DNA of 64,000 bases from Longilinea arvoryzae (GTDB taxonomy: Bacteria; Chloroflexota; Anaerolineae; Anaerolineales; Anaerolineaceae), in contig NZ_DF967972.1 of the NCBI RefSeq assembly GCF_001050235.1, positions 2,555,901 to 2,619,900 on the forward strand. The letters run 5' to 3'. The translations under genes and the position numbers were made by a program. Below, in pieces: positions 53,174 through 61,339 of this stretch (its first letter is position 1; each line of letters begins with the position of its first letter). The notes under the pieces are model-generated. The model was not told where the DNA came from. It was given only the letters and a program-made list of their open reading frames with translations, and searched no databases.

Positions 53174-53362
53174 AGTTATTTGGTTATTTATAGCAATAAT
53201 CCTTAACAGGCAATCTTCATAACCGGGAAAGTGGGGGATGACTTTCCATTGGCGGCGACGATCTGAACACTGAATATGGTCGCTTAGCAGCAAGAGATCC
53301 GTGCTGCACAGTGTTTAAGGGAGCCTAATAGCGAAACCGGCCGATCTTTCGGTCGGTTTTTT
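53174..53362 (+). ncRNA. Unidentified structured RNA (leader or small RNA) ahead of the response regulator
   Basis: About 185 bases bounded by a consensus promoter and a terminator, with no open frame. Stems visible: GGAAAGT/ACTTTCC (53226-53232 with 53241-53247), AACACTG/CAGTGTT (53266-53272 with 53309-53315) containing GCAGCA/TGCTGC (53287-53292 with 53302-53307), and GCGAC/GTCGC (53255-53259 with 53279-53283), which crosses the AACACTG stem and would be a pseudoknot or an alternative fold. I do not recognise a known class: c-di-GMP-I, c-di-AMP, TPP, SAM, cobalamin and SRP consensus elements are missing. It may be a riboswitch-like attenuator or a free small RNA of 6S-like length. Confidence 0.55.
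53334..53362 (+). terminator. Terminator closing the structured RNA
   Basis: AAACCGGCCGA (53334-53344) pairs with TCGGTCGGTTT (53349-53359), one G-U pair, four-base loop, then T6. It lies only 39 bases before the response-regulator start, so it must be bypassed for that gene to be expressed from this promoter. Confidence 0.9.
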
Positions 53363-53400
53363 GTTATTAAGCTCATTTTCCGCATGTCGGGGAGGTGGAG

Positions 53401-54165
53401 ATGCAAGCCTATACTTCGAGCGCCATAGTCAACAGCTCAATCAGCCCCGGGGTTGATTTGGATGAAGTCTATGCAACCGAGCGCGTCCGGGTTTTGGTTG
53501 TAGATGATGACAGCGACCTGGTTGTATTAATCAAACATATCTTGCGCAGCTCCGGGTTCGATGTGCTCAGCGCGAACAATGGCGTCGAGGCATTGCGAAG
53601 GGCGCGTGAAGTGCAGCCTGACCTTGTTCTGCTCGACCTGATGATGCCCGAAATGGACGGCTGGGTGACGCTGCAGAACCTGCGCCAATTTTCGAACGCA
53701 CCGGTGATCGTCCTTTCTGCATTATCTTCGAAGGACGAAATTGTGCGTTGCCTGTACGAAGGTGTCGACGATTACATGACAAAGCCCTTCTATAAGGGTG
53801 AAGTCGTGGCCCGAATCAATGCGGTGCTTAGGCGGGCAAAGCAGCCGCGTGAGACAACCCGTTTTACCTTCCCGAAAGTGGGGCTGGTCATCGATATTAA
53901 GACCCAGGAAGTCATTTTCAGCAATCATTCCATCCAACTCACCGCGAAGGAGTTCGCGCTTCTCGCGCTCCTGGCCAAGAACGCTCCGGGGGTCGTCAGT
54001 TATCCGGTGATCGCGCAAACCGTCTGGGGAGAAGACGTCCCAAATGTTCGCCAGCGCACGAAGTACCTCATCTTTCTGCTGCGGCGGAAATTCGAGGAGA
54101 TCGATCCAAACTTCGCTTTGATCCAGAGTATGGACCGCATGGGTTACAAGCTGAAGACAGAATAG
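53401..54165 (+). CDS. OmpR-type response regulator, orphan
   Basis: A 254-residue regulator. After about 30 unusual N-terminal residues comes a receiver domain (VRVLVVDDDSD, phosphoacceptor Asp in LVLLDLMMPEMDGW, Lys in TKPF) and a C-terminal OmpR winged helix (about 155-252, LTAKEFALLALLAKN, RMGYKLKTE). No histidine kinase gene is nearby. The ATG at 53401 has GGAGG with ideal spacing; a GTG two codons earlier is possible. It precedes the wall-protein and sortase genes and may regulate them. Confidence 0.93.
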   Translation: MQAYTSSAIVNSSISPGVDLDEVYATERVRVLVVDDDSDLVVLIKHILRSSGFDVLSANNGVEALRRAREVQPDLVLLDLMMPEMDGWVTLQNLRQFSNAPVIVLSALSSKDEIVRCLYEGVDDYMTKPFYKGEVVARINAVLRRAKQPRETTRFTFPKVGLVIDIKTQEVIFSNHSIQLTAKEFALLALLAKNAPGVVSYPVIAQTVWGEDVPNVRQRTKYLIFLLRRKFEEIDPNFALIQSMDRMGYKLKTE

Positions 54166-54205
54166 TATCGGTATTCAGAGGTCAATGGTAAAGGGAGTCT
54201 GTCCT

Positions 54206-55648
54206 ATGAAACATATCCACCTTTCGGTAAAGCAAGTAACTCGAATGGTCTATGCTTCGAGCGTTCTGTTCCTACTGGTTGGTATTTTGTTTTCAGCCGT
54301 CCTGACACCCGTGGAGGCAAAACGCATCGATGAACCGGGCTCTTGGACGAACGGCAGCGGCGGTATTACCGCGGCGGCACCCTTCGCGTACGATACGCCG
54401 GTTGGCCCGTTGGACCACGAAGCCATCCAACTGGAACTGGAAGGCATCTGTGGGTACGTCGAAGAACAACAAACCGGCCGTTTTTATTGGATCGTTCGGA
54501 ATGTTTCTGCATTAAGTGGGGATGTCGCCTGGCAGGTCGTAGGCAGTACTGAATCGGGTGGTTTTACGATTGGCGCCTACGAAACCCTCACGTTCACAAC
54601 GACCGCCGGTGCGGCGAAAACCGTCCAGCTTCTGGTTCACGGAGTCGTCGTAGCCGAAGCCAGCAGCTTGCCGGCCTGCAAGAAATATCTCCAGCTTACC
54701 TATGTCTGTACGGTGGATAACAACCTGCAGTGGGCCGTCGTCAACGATAACCTGTACCTGGATGCAACCTTTACCTGGTCATTGGATGGCGGCAGCCCGG
54801 TGGACGGTGGATATTTGGGCCCGAACCAAACCCAAAATCTGGTTGTGACAAACAACCTCATCAACCATACGATCACGCTGACCTGGTACCATTGGCCGAT
54901 GGGATTGCGGACGATTTCGTTGACGGCGCCCGCCCAATCCTGTATCCAAAATACCGCCACGCCGAGCGCGACTTCGATGCCAACCGCGACGGATACTCTA
55001 ACACCGACGGAAACACCGACTCCCACGGTCACGTTGACGGTGACGCCGACCGAAACCACCACACCGACAGAAACACTTACGCCGACTGAGACCATGACCC
55101 CGACTGCCACAGATACCACCGCACCAACCGAAACGGCGACTCCGACGGAAGTCAATACCCCCACCGACACTCCGGTGCCAACCGAAACATCCACTCCAAC
55201 CCTGGTCACCCCGCCCACGGATACGCCGGTGCCGTCCCCAACCCTCACGGCGACTGTGGAATCAACGTCCACGGATACCCCGGTTCCGACCGCGACCAAT
55301 ACCTCGGATGTACCGACCCCGGATACACCCGAACCGACGGCCACGCAGGTGGTGGAATTCACCGCCACTTCGACGGAAGTGACCAGCGGCGGCACGCCAA
55401 CCTCGCCGGTTGATGCTTCCCCGACGCCGCAGGAAACGCAGGCAATCACCAACACGCCCGGCAACCCGGCCACTTTGCCGCCACCTCAACCCACTCGAAA
55501 CGTGTTGATTCCGGTAACCGGCGCTGATCTCACGGTTCAAAGTGTTTCCGTTGCGAACCCGTCAGCCTTCTTTATCAATCTGGGATTGGTATTCGCGGGA
55601 TTGGGATTGGTCCTGACTGGAATTTCGAAGCGGCCGCGCCGCAAGTAG
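54206..55648 (+). CDS. Thr/Pro-rich surface protein with IPVTG-type sorting signal
   Basis: A 480-residue exported protein. Signal peptide in residues 1 to about 38; a folded N-terminal part to about 250 with two similar beta modules containing Cys pairs (GICGYVEEQQTG and LTYVCTVDNN); a Thr/Pro/Ser/Glu-rich stalk (about 255-430); then IPVTGADL, a hydrophobic segment and RPRRK. This end is a sortase sorting signal with IPVTG in place of LPxTG. The sortase gene follows 67 bases downstream. It is most likely anchored to the wall or envelope. Confidence 0.88.
   Translation: MKHIHLSVKQVTRMVYASSVLFLLVGILFSAVLTPVEAKRIDEPGSWTNGSGGITAAAPFAYDTPVGPLDHEAIQLELEGICGYVEEQQTGRFYWIVRNVSALSGDVAWQVVGSTESGGFTIGAYETLTFTTTAGAAKTVQLLVHGVVVAEASSLPACKKYLQLTYVCTVDNNLQWAVVNDNLYLDATFTWSLDGGSPVDGGYLGPNQTQNLVVTNNLINHTITLTWYHWPMGLRTISLTAPAQSCIQNTATPSATSMPTATDTLTPTETPTPTVTLTVTPTETTTPTETLTPTETMTPTATDTTAPTETATPTEVNTPTDTPVPTETSTPTLVTPPTDTPVPSPTLTATVESTSTDTPVPTATNTSDVPTPDTPEPTATQVVEFTATSTEVTSGGTPTSPVDASPTPQETQAITNTPGNPATLPPPQPTRNVLIPVTGADLTVQSVSVANPSAFFINLGLVFAGLGLVLTGISKRPRRK
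54950..55480 (+). repeat. Low-complexity Thr/Pro/Glu coding repeat
   Basis: Degenerate repeats of a TPTETxTPT type encode the stalk of the surface protein. The antisense strand forms a long Val/Gly-rich open frame for the same reason, which is not a gene. Confidence 0.85.
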
Positions 55649-55675
55649 GACGCTTTACGATAGAAAGTGAAGATC

Positions 55676-55703
55676 GATGCGCCCTGAATAAGGGCGCATC
55701 TTT
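55676..55703 (+). terminator. Hairpin between surface protein and sortase genes
   Basis: GATGCGCCC (55676-55684) pairs with GGGCGCATC (55692-55700), seven-base loop, followed by only TTT. A weak terminator or expression filter in front of the sortase gene. Confidence 0.6.
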
Positions 55704-55715
55704 CACGTGAAGATT

Positions 55716-56480
55716 ATGAAATCGACTCGCTTGATTGTCATTGGCTTAATCCTGTTGCTTGCCGGTGTGGCTGGATTTTCGGCCAGCCTTTCTCAAGGGA
55801 GAACCGGCGAGCAACCGGCTGCCTTCGCCGAATCGAATCAGGGCGGCGGTTTCCTGCCGATGCTGTTTGCGGTGGACCACCGCGAGAGCGCTCCGACGCT
55901 GCAGCCAGCCCCGGCCGCCGGTTTCTTACCCGGGGAGCCGGCCACGCCGCCCATTCAGGGCAACGAAACGCCTGAGCCCACAACCACGCCGGCTGGCCCC
56001 CTGAAACCGGATCGTATCGTGATTCCAAAAATCGAGCTGGATGCCCCGGTGATTCCGGCCGAAGAACAAAATGTCAAGATCGAGGGGATTGAATACGTGC
56101 AATTCCTGGCCCCGGATCAGTTTGCGGCCGGCTGGCACTCAAATTCCGCACCGCTGGGAAAGGTTGGCAATACCGTTTTGAACGGCCACCATAATGTGCA
56201 CGGGAAAGTGTTCGGCCGGTTGGTGGATCTCGTCCCCGGCGATCGAATATTCGTTTATTCCGGGACTACTTCTTTAGAATTCCAGGTGGCCAACGTGTTG
56301 ATTTTACCGGAGCGAGACGCTGACCTTGCAACCCGGCTGGATAATGCGCGTTGGATCGAGCCTTCAGACGATATTCGATTGACCCTGGTTACCTGCTGGC
56401 CGGCATACACGAACACGCACCGGTTGATCATCGTTGCCAGCCCGGTGTACGCGGATGTTCAAAAAGCAAAACAACAGTGA
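55716..56480 (+). CDS. Sortase (class D/E-like transpeptidase)
   Basis: A 254-residue membrane-anchored sortase. An N-terminal helix (about 5-22) and a Pro-rich linker lead to the catalytic domain, with His158 in NGHHNVHG, Cys227 in LVTCWP and Arg236 in NTHRLIIVA. It is likely to attach the IPVTG-bearing protein encoded just upstream. The ATG at 55716 is used; a GTG three codons earlier is possible. Confidence 0.93.
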   Translation: MKSTRLIVIGLILLLAGVAGFSASLSQGRTGEQPAAFAESNQGGGFLPMLFAVDHRESAPTLQPAPAAGFLPGEPATPPIQGNETPEPTTTPAGPLKPDRIVIPKIELDAPVIPAEEQNVKIEGIEYVQFLAPDQFAAGWHSNSAPLGKVGNTVLNGHHNVHGKVFGRLVDLVPGDRIFVYSGTTSLEFQVANVLILPERDADLATRLDNARWIEPSDDIRLTLVTCWPAYTNTHRLIIVASPVYADVQKAKQQ

Positions 56481-56502
56481 GTATTTGGCAGGATTTGACC
56501 GC

Positions 56503-57216
56503 TTACTCGATTGCCAGCGGCAGCGTATTGAATTGCGCCAATCGTGAAAAGCGGAAATGGCGGGCGGGTGCGGAAAATTCGATCGGATGGGCGATGATAA
56601 ATAGCCGTCCCCAGGAAGACTCGCCGTTCTTTTCGATGCAGGTTTGAAAAACCAGATCCCCATCGCTCTGATAAATCTGGTAGAAGAGATTCTCGACGCT
56701 CAGGACCCTATCCGGCGCAGCGAGATCTGCAAAATTCGAGTAGGGGCTGGTTGGAGAAAGCGCCTGGAATTTCCGAATCTGAGTGACCTGATAATATTTC
56801 AGATGTCCGTCGCCGTAAACCAGGATGATCTTCTGGCCGTTGGTGATGTCGGCGAAGTATTCGCCCGCGGCTGTGTTGTGCGCCAATAGACCGATCGAAC
56901 CATATTGCGAGGCCAGACTGAACTGGGTCACCACCTCAGGCTCGCTGGAGACGAAACCTGCGTTCGAGGCCGGCTGTTGAACGATTCGAAATGCAAAGGT
57001 TCGATCGATAAATACGCCCACCAATTGTTTTGCATTTCCGTTTTTGATGGCGGGGAGGAAAGTAGTCAACGAAGGCAGGCTGGCACTATTTTTTGTTTGG
57101 GTGGAGGTGTTTCCGGCGGTACCGGTTTGAGGAATCTGGATGGTCTGAACCGGCTGGTTCGGGCCAGGGGCCAGGAAGGCAAAGAAAAGGCTGATCAGGA
57201 TAAGAAAACGTGCCAT
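56503..57216 (-). CDS. Second sortase-like protein
   Basis: A 237-residue exported protein with an N-terminal signal or anchor (residues 1-22) and a Thr/Ser-rich linker. The C-terminal domain has sortase-like elements: GLLAHNTAAGEYF (His), LVFQTCIEK (Cys) and WGRLFIIAHP (Arg). It converges on the first sortase, 22 bases apart. Sequence is diverged from sortase 1; it may process a different substrate. An initial IPQTG near residue 28-32 resembles a sorting motif but lies at the wrong end. Confidence 0.72.
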   Translation of the reverse strand: MARFLILISLFFAFLAPGPNQPVQTIQIPQTGTAGNTSTQTKNSASLPSLTTFLPAIKNGNAKQLVGVFIDRTFAFRIVQQPASNAGFVSSEPEVVTQFSLASQYGSIGLLAHNTAAGEYFADITNGQKIILVYGDGHLKYYQVTQIRKFQALSPTSPYSNFADLAAPDRVLSVENLFYQIYQSDGDLVFQTCIEKNGESSWGRLFIIAHPIEFSAPARHFRFSRLAQFNTLPLAIE

Positions 57217-57456
57217 GTTGTATTATTGTTAGTTATTGCTATCCATTTACGAAAATAAAGGTTGTTTATTGGTTATATTCTACCAGCTAACAGGTTATGA
57301 ACTTTAATTCTTACAAAAATGTTAAATTCGGAGTGATTTAGGCAAGAATCAACCGATGTAAAAAATGTTGTATAAACTTCCGCGATAAAAGAAAAATGGT
57401 ATAATTCTGCAAAATCCGTAATTTGCCACATGCTGGTTGTTAAAGGAGAAGCAAGT
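57217..57456. other. Intergenic region between sortase-like and yebC genes
   Basis: AT-rich, no gene. TATAAT at 57400-57405 is a likely -10 for yebC, with a poor -35 near 57378. Confidence 0.4.
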
Positions 57457-58212
57457 ATGTCAGGTCATTCCCATTGGGCGACCATTAGGCGGAAGAAGGG
57501 TGCGAGCGATGCCAAAAGAGGGCAGTTGTTCACCCGTCTGACGCGCGAGATTGTCATGGCAGCACGTGAAGGTGGCGGCGATATCGATTCGAATTTTCGG
57601 CTAAGGATCGCAGTGGATAAGGCCCGGGCGCAAAGTATGCCGAAGGAAAACATCGAGCGTGGCATTAAGCGCGGTACCGGTGACAGTAAAGATGGTGTGA
57701 TTTTCGAGCAGGTATTCTACGAAGGTTATGGGTCCAATGGTGTGGCTCTCATCGTAGAATGTGTGACCGAAAATCGCAACCGAACGGTGGCCGATTTGCG
57801 CCACATGCTCAGCCGTTTAGGCGGCAACCTGGGCGAATCCGGGTCGGTTTCATGGCAATTCCGCCGGGTCTCTTATTTCTCGATTCCTGCCGCCGGCAAT
57901 GATTTCGATAAGATTTTTGAGTTGGCTGTCGAAGGCGGCGCGGATGATGTGACCCAGGACGGCGATGAAATCGAAATCTTCGGACCGGTCGAATCCTTCA
58001 AGACTCTGATCGACGCTCTGCGTAAGGCAGGCATTCAACCCGACGAGGCTGAATTGCGTTTTGTCGCCAACCAGGAAATGGAACTGTCGGTTTCGGATAC
58101 CCTACAGGCCATGCATGGAATCGAACAGATTGAAGATCTGGATGACGTCCAAAACGTCTTTTCCAACCTCAAGATGTCGGAAGAAGCCATGGCGGCGATG
58201 GAGGCCGAATAA
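57457..58212 (+). CDS. yebC: YebC/PmpR family protein
   Basis: A 251-residue YebC. It begins MSGHSHWATIRRKKGASDAKRG, the family signature, and ends with the acidic FSNLKMSEEAMAAMEAE. YebC proteins act as transcription or translation factors, in recent work relieving ribosome stalling at proline stretches. Followed four bases later by ruvC, the usual bacterial order. The ATG at 57457 has AAAGGAG upstream. Confidence 0.95.
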   Translation: MSGHSHWATIRRKKGASDAKRGQLFTRLTREIVMAAREGGGDIDSNFRLRIAVDKARAQSMPKENIERGIKRGTGDSKDGVIFEQVFYEGYGSNGVALIVECVTENRNRTVADLRHMLSRLGGNLGESGSVSWQFRRVSYFSIPAAGNDFDKIFELAVEGGADDVTQDGDEIEIFGPVESFKTLIDALRKAGIQPDEAELRFVANQEMELSVSDTLQAMHGIEQIEDLDDVQNVFSNLKMSEEAMAAMEAE

Positions 58213-58215
58213 TCC

Positions 58216-58710
58216 GTGCTGGTTATTGGGATCGATCCCGGAACGGCGACAACCGGTTTTGGACTGGTCCGGGATACCGACCAGGGATTGGAAGTCGTCG
58301 ATTTCGGCGTAATCCTGACTCCAGCAGGACTTCCGCAGGAACAACGCCTGGTCATGCTCTATGAAGAGCTGAAACGGATCATTCTTCTCCACCGCCCGGA
58401 AAGTGCAGCGGTGGAGAAGCTTTTTTTCTCTCGAAATGTGACCACTGCCATCACGGTGGGGCAGGCGCGCGGGGTTGTGCTTCTTTCCCTGGCCCAAGCC
58501 GGGCTTGTGGTTGGCGAATACACCCCCATGGAGATCAAACAGTCCGTGGTCGGCTACGGTGGCGCGGATAAAAACCAGGTTCAACAGATGGTGCGCGCTT
58601 TGTTGAACCTGAAAAGCATCCCCAAGCCGGACGACGCCGCGGATGCATTGGCCGTCGCCATCTGCCATTTGCACAGCTATCGTTTGAATCAATTGATCAA
58701 TTCGGATTGA
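58216..58710 (+). CDS. ruvC: Holliday junction resolvase RuvC
   Basis: A 164-residue RuvC. Catalytic acidic residues are Asp7 (GIDPG), Glu67 (AAVEKLFF) and Asp140/Asp143 (KPDDAADALAVA). Starts with GTG three bases after yebC. ruvA is present two genes on; ruvB is not in the window. Confidence 0.95.
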   Translation: MLVIGIDPGTATTGFGLVRDTDQGLEVVDFGVILTPAGLPQEQRLVMLYEELKRIILLHRPESAAVEKLFFSRNVTTAITVGQARGVVLLSLAQAGLVVGEYTPMEIKQSVVGYGGADKNQVQQMVRALLNLKSIPKPDDAADALAVAICHLHSYRLNQLINSD

Positions 58711-58720
58711 AACACACCTC

Positions 58721-59518
58721 ATGATCACCAGCACCGCCAACCCACGGATCAAAGAAATTCGCAAACTCCGCGAGCGAAAAGAACGCCAGGCGACGGGCCT
58801 GTTTTATATCGAAGGCCTGCGAATCGTTGGCGAGGCAGTCCAACAAGGCGCCAGGATCGAGACGTTGATTTCGGCGCCCGAATTATTGATCTCGGATTTC
58901 GGCCAGAAGTTGGTCCAGAATCATCTCGAAAAGGGCGGGCAGGTTCTCGAGGTCAGCGAACAGGTCTTTCAGAGCTTTTCTTTAAAAGAAGGTCCGCAGG
59001 GCATCGCGGCCATCCTGACTCAAAAATGGACCCGTCTGGCGGATGTTACCGCCCAACCGGGCGATTGCTGGGTGGTGCTGGATTCGGTCGCTGACCCCGG
59101 CAATCTGGGAACCATTTTACGGACGAGCGATTCCACCGGCTGCCGCGGGGTGATTCTGCTCGATCAGAGCACCGATCCTTATGATCCATCCTGCATTCGG
59201 GCCAGCATGGGCGCCCTGTTCAGCCAGAAACTGGTCAAGGCAAGTTTCGACGAGTTTTTGCAGTGGAAGAAAAGCAGCGGGATTGGGGTGGTGGGCACTT
59301 CAGATAAAGCCGAACAAGACTACCATACCTACGAATATCCGAGAAACCTGGCAATCCTGATGGGCAGCGAACGCCAGGGATTGCAACCCAGGCATCTTGA
59401 ACTGTGCGATGCGGTGGTGCGAATTCCGATGGTCGGGATCAGCGATTCGCTCAACCTGGCGGTGGCAACCGCTGTGGTCTTATATGAAGTCTTTAACCAG
59501 AAGCAGGAGGTGGCATGA
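58721..59518 (+). CDS. SpoU/TrmH family RNA 2'-O-methyltransferase
   Basis: A 265-residue methyltransferase with an N-terminal L30e-like substrate domain (about 1-95) and the SPOUT knot: VLDSVADPGNLGTILRTSDSTG, ILMGSERQGL and VRIPMVGISDSLNLAVATAVVLYEV. Its end overlaps ruvA by four bases. RNA target (23S rRNA or tRNA) not determined. Confidence 0.92.
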   Translation: MITSTANPRIKEIRKLRERKERQATGLFYIEGLRIVGEAVQQGARIETLISAPELLISDFGQKLVQNHLEKGGQVLEVSEQVFQSFSLKEGPQGIAAILTQKWTRLADVTAQPGDCWVVLDSVADPGNLGTILRTSDSTGCRGVILLDQSTDPYDPSCIRASMGALFSQKLVKASFDEFLQWKKSSGIGVVGTSDKAEQDYHTYEYPRNLAILMGSERQGLQPRHLELCDAVVRIPMVGISDSLNLAVATAVVLYEVFNQKQEVA

Positions 59519-60093
59519 TCGCCAGCATTCAAGGGGAAGTGCTGAGCCAGGGGAACGATAACCTGGTGATTCTGGTTGGCGGAATCGGCCTGCGGGTGTT
59601 TGCGCCCACCGCCACTTGCAGCGCTGCCCGGCCGGGGCAGTATACCTTTTTACAGACCCATCTGGTCGTTCGGGAAGATGCGCTTACGTTGTACGGCTTC
59701 GAGACCGAGATGGAACGGAATTACTTCAGCCTGCTTCTGGGGGTCAACGGCGTCGGGCCGCGGATTGCATTGGCGATTCTCTCCGTTCTATCGGTGGATT
59801 CAATCCGGCGAGCTGTGTTGAGCGAGCAGGCGGATGTCTTCAGCCGGGTACCCGGGGTTGGCAAGAAGACCGCTCAAAAGATTTTGCTGCACATGCAAGG
59901 AAAGGTGGGGCCGGAAGGTGTACTGGCCGAAGCCGCCGGGTTGATGGATGTGGACGCGGAAGTATTGGACGGACTGACCGGGCTCGGTTACAGCGTGGTG
60001 GAGGCCCAGGCGGCCATCCAGTCCATCCCGCGCGACGCCACCAAGGACGTCGAAGAAAGATTGCGACTCGCCCTGCAGTTTTTCATGAAATAG
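59515..60093 (+). CDS. ruvA: Holliday junction branch-migration protein RuvA
   Basis: A 192-residue RuvA with an N-terminal OB fold (MIASIQGEVLSQGND), two helix-hairpin-helix motifs (LLGVNGVGPRIALAIL; FSRVPGVGKKTAQKI) and a C-terminal UBA-like domain (LTGLGYSVVEAQAAI). Confidence 0.95.
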   Translation: MIASIQGEVLSQGNDNLVILVGGIGLRVFAPTATCSAARPGQYTFLQTHLVVREDALTLYGFETEMERNYFSLLLGVNGVGPRIALAILSVLSVDSIRRAVLSEQADVFSRVPGVGKKTAQKILLHMQGKVGPEGVLAEAAGLMDVDAEVLDGLTGLGYSVVEAQAAIQSIPRDATKDVEERLRLALQFFMK

Positions 60094-60126
60094 GTCGGAA
60101 GATCCATTTTGCCACGCAATTTCAAC

Positions 60127-60155
60127 TGGACAAGGACTTCTCTTTCAGGTATCAT
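60127..60155 (+). promoter_or_regulatory. Candidate promoter for the M42 peptidase gene
   Basis: TGGACA (60127-60132), 17 bases, TATCAT (60150-60155), in the 140-base gap after ruvA. Confidence 0.45.
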
Positions 60156-60233
60156 TCATCCGGACGCCAGTCTTTATGCCCGCTGGCATGCTTTTGGTTA
60201 AAAAATCCCCGAAACCATAATTAAGGAGAGCTC

Positions 60234-61304
60234 ATGGACGCGACGGTCCAGTTGCTGAAAAATTTGACCGAGGCGCATGGTGTGCCTGGGTATGAAACTC
60301 CGGTGCGTGAGATCGTTCGTAAATATTTTGAACCGCTGGGCGAGGTTTCCAAGGATGGAATTGGAAGTTTGATCTGCCGGCAAGACGGCAGCGCCGCAAA
60401 CCCACGTGTGATGCTGGCCGGCCACATGGACGAAATTGGCTTCATGGTCAAACAGATCACAAAAGAAGGCTATATCAAGTTTATACCGTTGGGCGGCTGG
60501 TTCGATCAGGTTTTATTAGGGCAGAGAGTGATCATCAAAACCCGCCAGGGGGATGTGGTGGGTGTAATTGGCGTCAAGCCTCCCCATTTGCTTTCGGCAG
60601 CCGAGAAAGCGAAAGTGGTCGAGAAGAAAGATATGTATATCGACATCGGCGCGGTCAATCTGGAAGAAGTGGAAGCTGCCGGAGTGCGCGCGGGGGATCC
60701 GATCGTTCCCCGATCCGATTTTGTCGAACTTGCCACCGGCAAGACCTATCTTTCCAAGGCATTCGACGACCGGGTGGGGGTTGCCCTGGTGATTTCTGTA
60801 CTCGAAGCCTTGAAATCCGTCCGGCATGACAATACAATTTTTGGCGTTTCAACGGTCATGGAGGAAGTCGGAATTCGGGGCGCGAATACGAGCGTCGAAG
60901 CCGTGGATCCCGATGTAGCCATCGTCCTGGAAGCCGATATTGCCGGGGATGTTCCGGGGGTGACGCCGGAAGAATGTTCTGTAAAACTGGGCAAGGGTCC
61001 ATCCATTTTGCTTTATGATGCCCGGATGATCCCGAACTTAAAACTGCGCGACCTGGTGATGGACACCGCGCGTGAACTGAATATTCCGTTGCAAACATCG
61101 ACCATCGAAGGCGGGGCAACCGATGGCGGCGTCATTCATTTACACAAGACCGGCGTGCCGACGATCGTGCTGGCCGTACCTGCCCGCCACATTCACTCCC
61201 ATTCATCGATCCTTCACCGCGACGACTTCGAAGCGGCTGTGAAATTACTGACAGCTCTCATTCCACGACTGGACGCAGCCGCGGTGGCAAGTTTTACTGA
61301 ATAA
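60234..61304 (+). CDS. M42 family tetrahedral aminopeptidase
   Basis: A 356-residue dinuclear metallopeptidase: [34 protein letters not shown] (general-base Glu pair) and [11 protein letters not shown] supply the metal and catalytic ligands of TET/glutamyl aminopeptidases. Usually a cytoplasmic dodecamer that trims peptides. AAGGAG precedes the ATG. It sits immediately upstream of atpA. Confidence 0.93.
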   Translation: MDATVQLLKNLTEAHGVPGYETPVREIVRKYFEPLGEVSKDGIGSLICRQDGSAANPRVMLAGHMDEIGFMVKQITKEGYIKFIPLGGWFDQVLLGQRVIIKTRQGDVVGVIGVKPPHLLSAAEKAKVVEKKDMYIDIGAVNLEEVEAAGVRAGDPIVPRSDFVELATGKTYLSKAFDDRVGVALVISVLEALKSVRHDNTIFGVSTVMEEVGIRGANTSVEAVDPDVAIVLEADIAGDVPGVTPEECSVKLGKGPSILLYDARMIPNLKLRDLVMDTARELNIPLQTSTIEGGATDGGVIHLHKTGVPTIVLAVPARHIHSHSSILHRDDFEAAVKLLTALIPRLDAAAVASFTE

Positions 61305-61339
61305 CCCTTTATTTTTGGCTATTTCGGCCTGGAGGTTCA

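Noticed and set aside
53174-53362. c-di-GMP, c-di-AMP, TPP, SAM, cobalamin, SRP or tmRNA identity for the structured RNA
   Set aside because: The conserved cores of these classes are not present as far as I can read them.
54700-55473. Val/Gly-rich 257-codon frame antisense to the surface protein
   Set aside because: Arises from the Thr/Pro-rich repeat read backwards.
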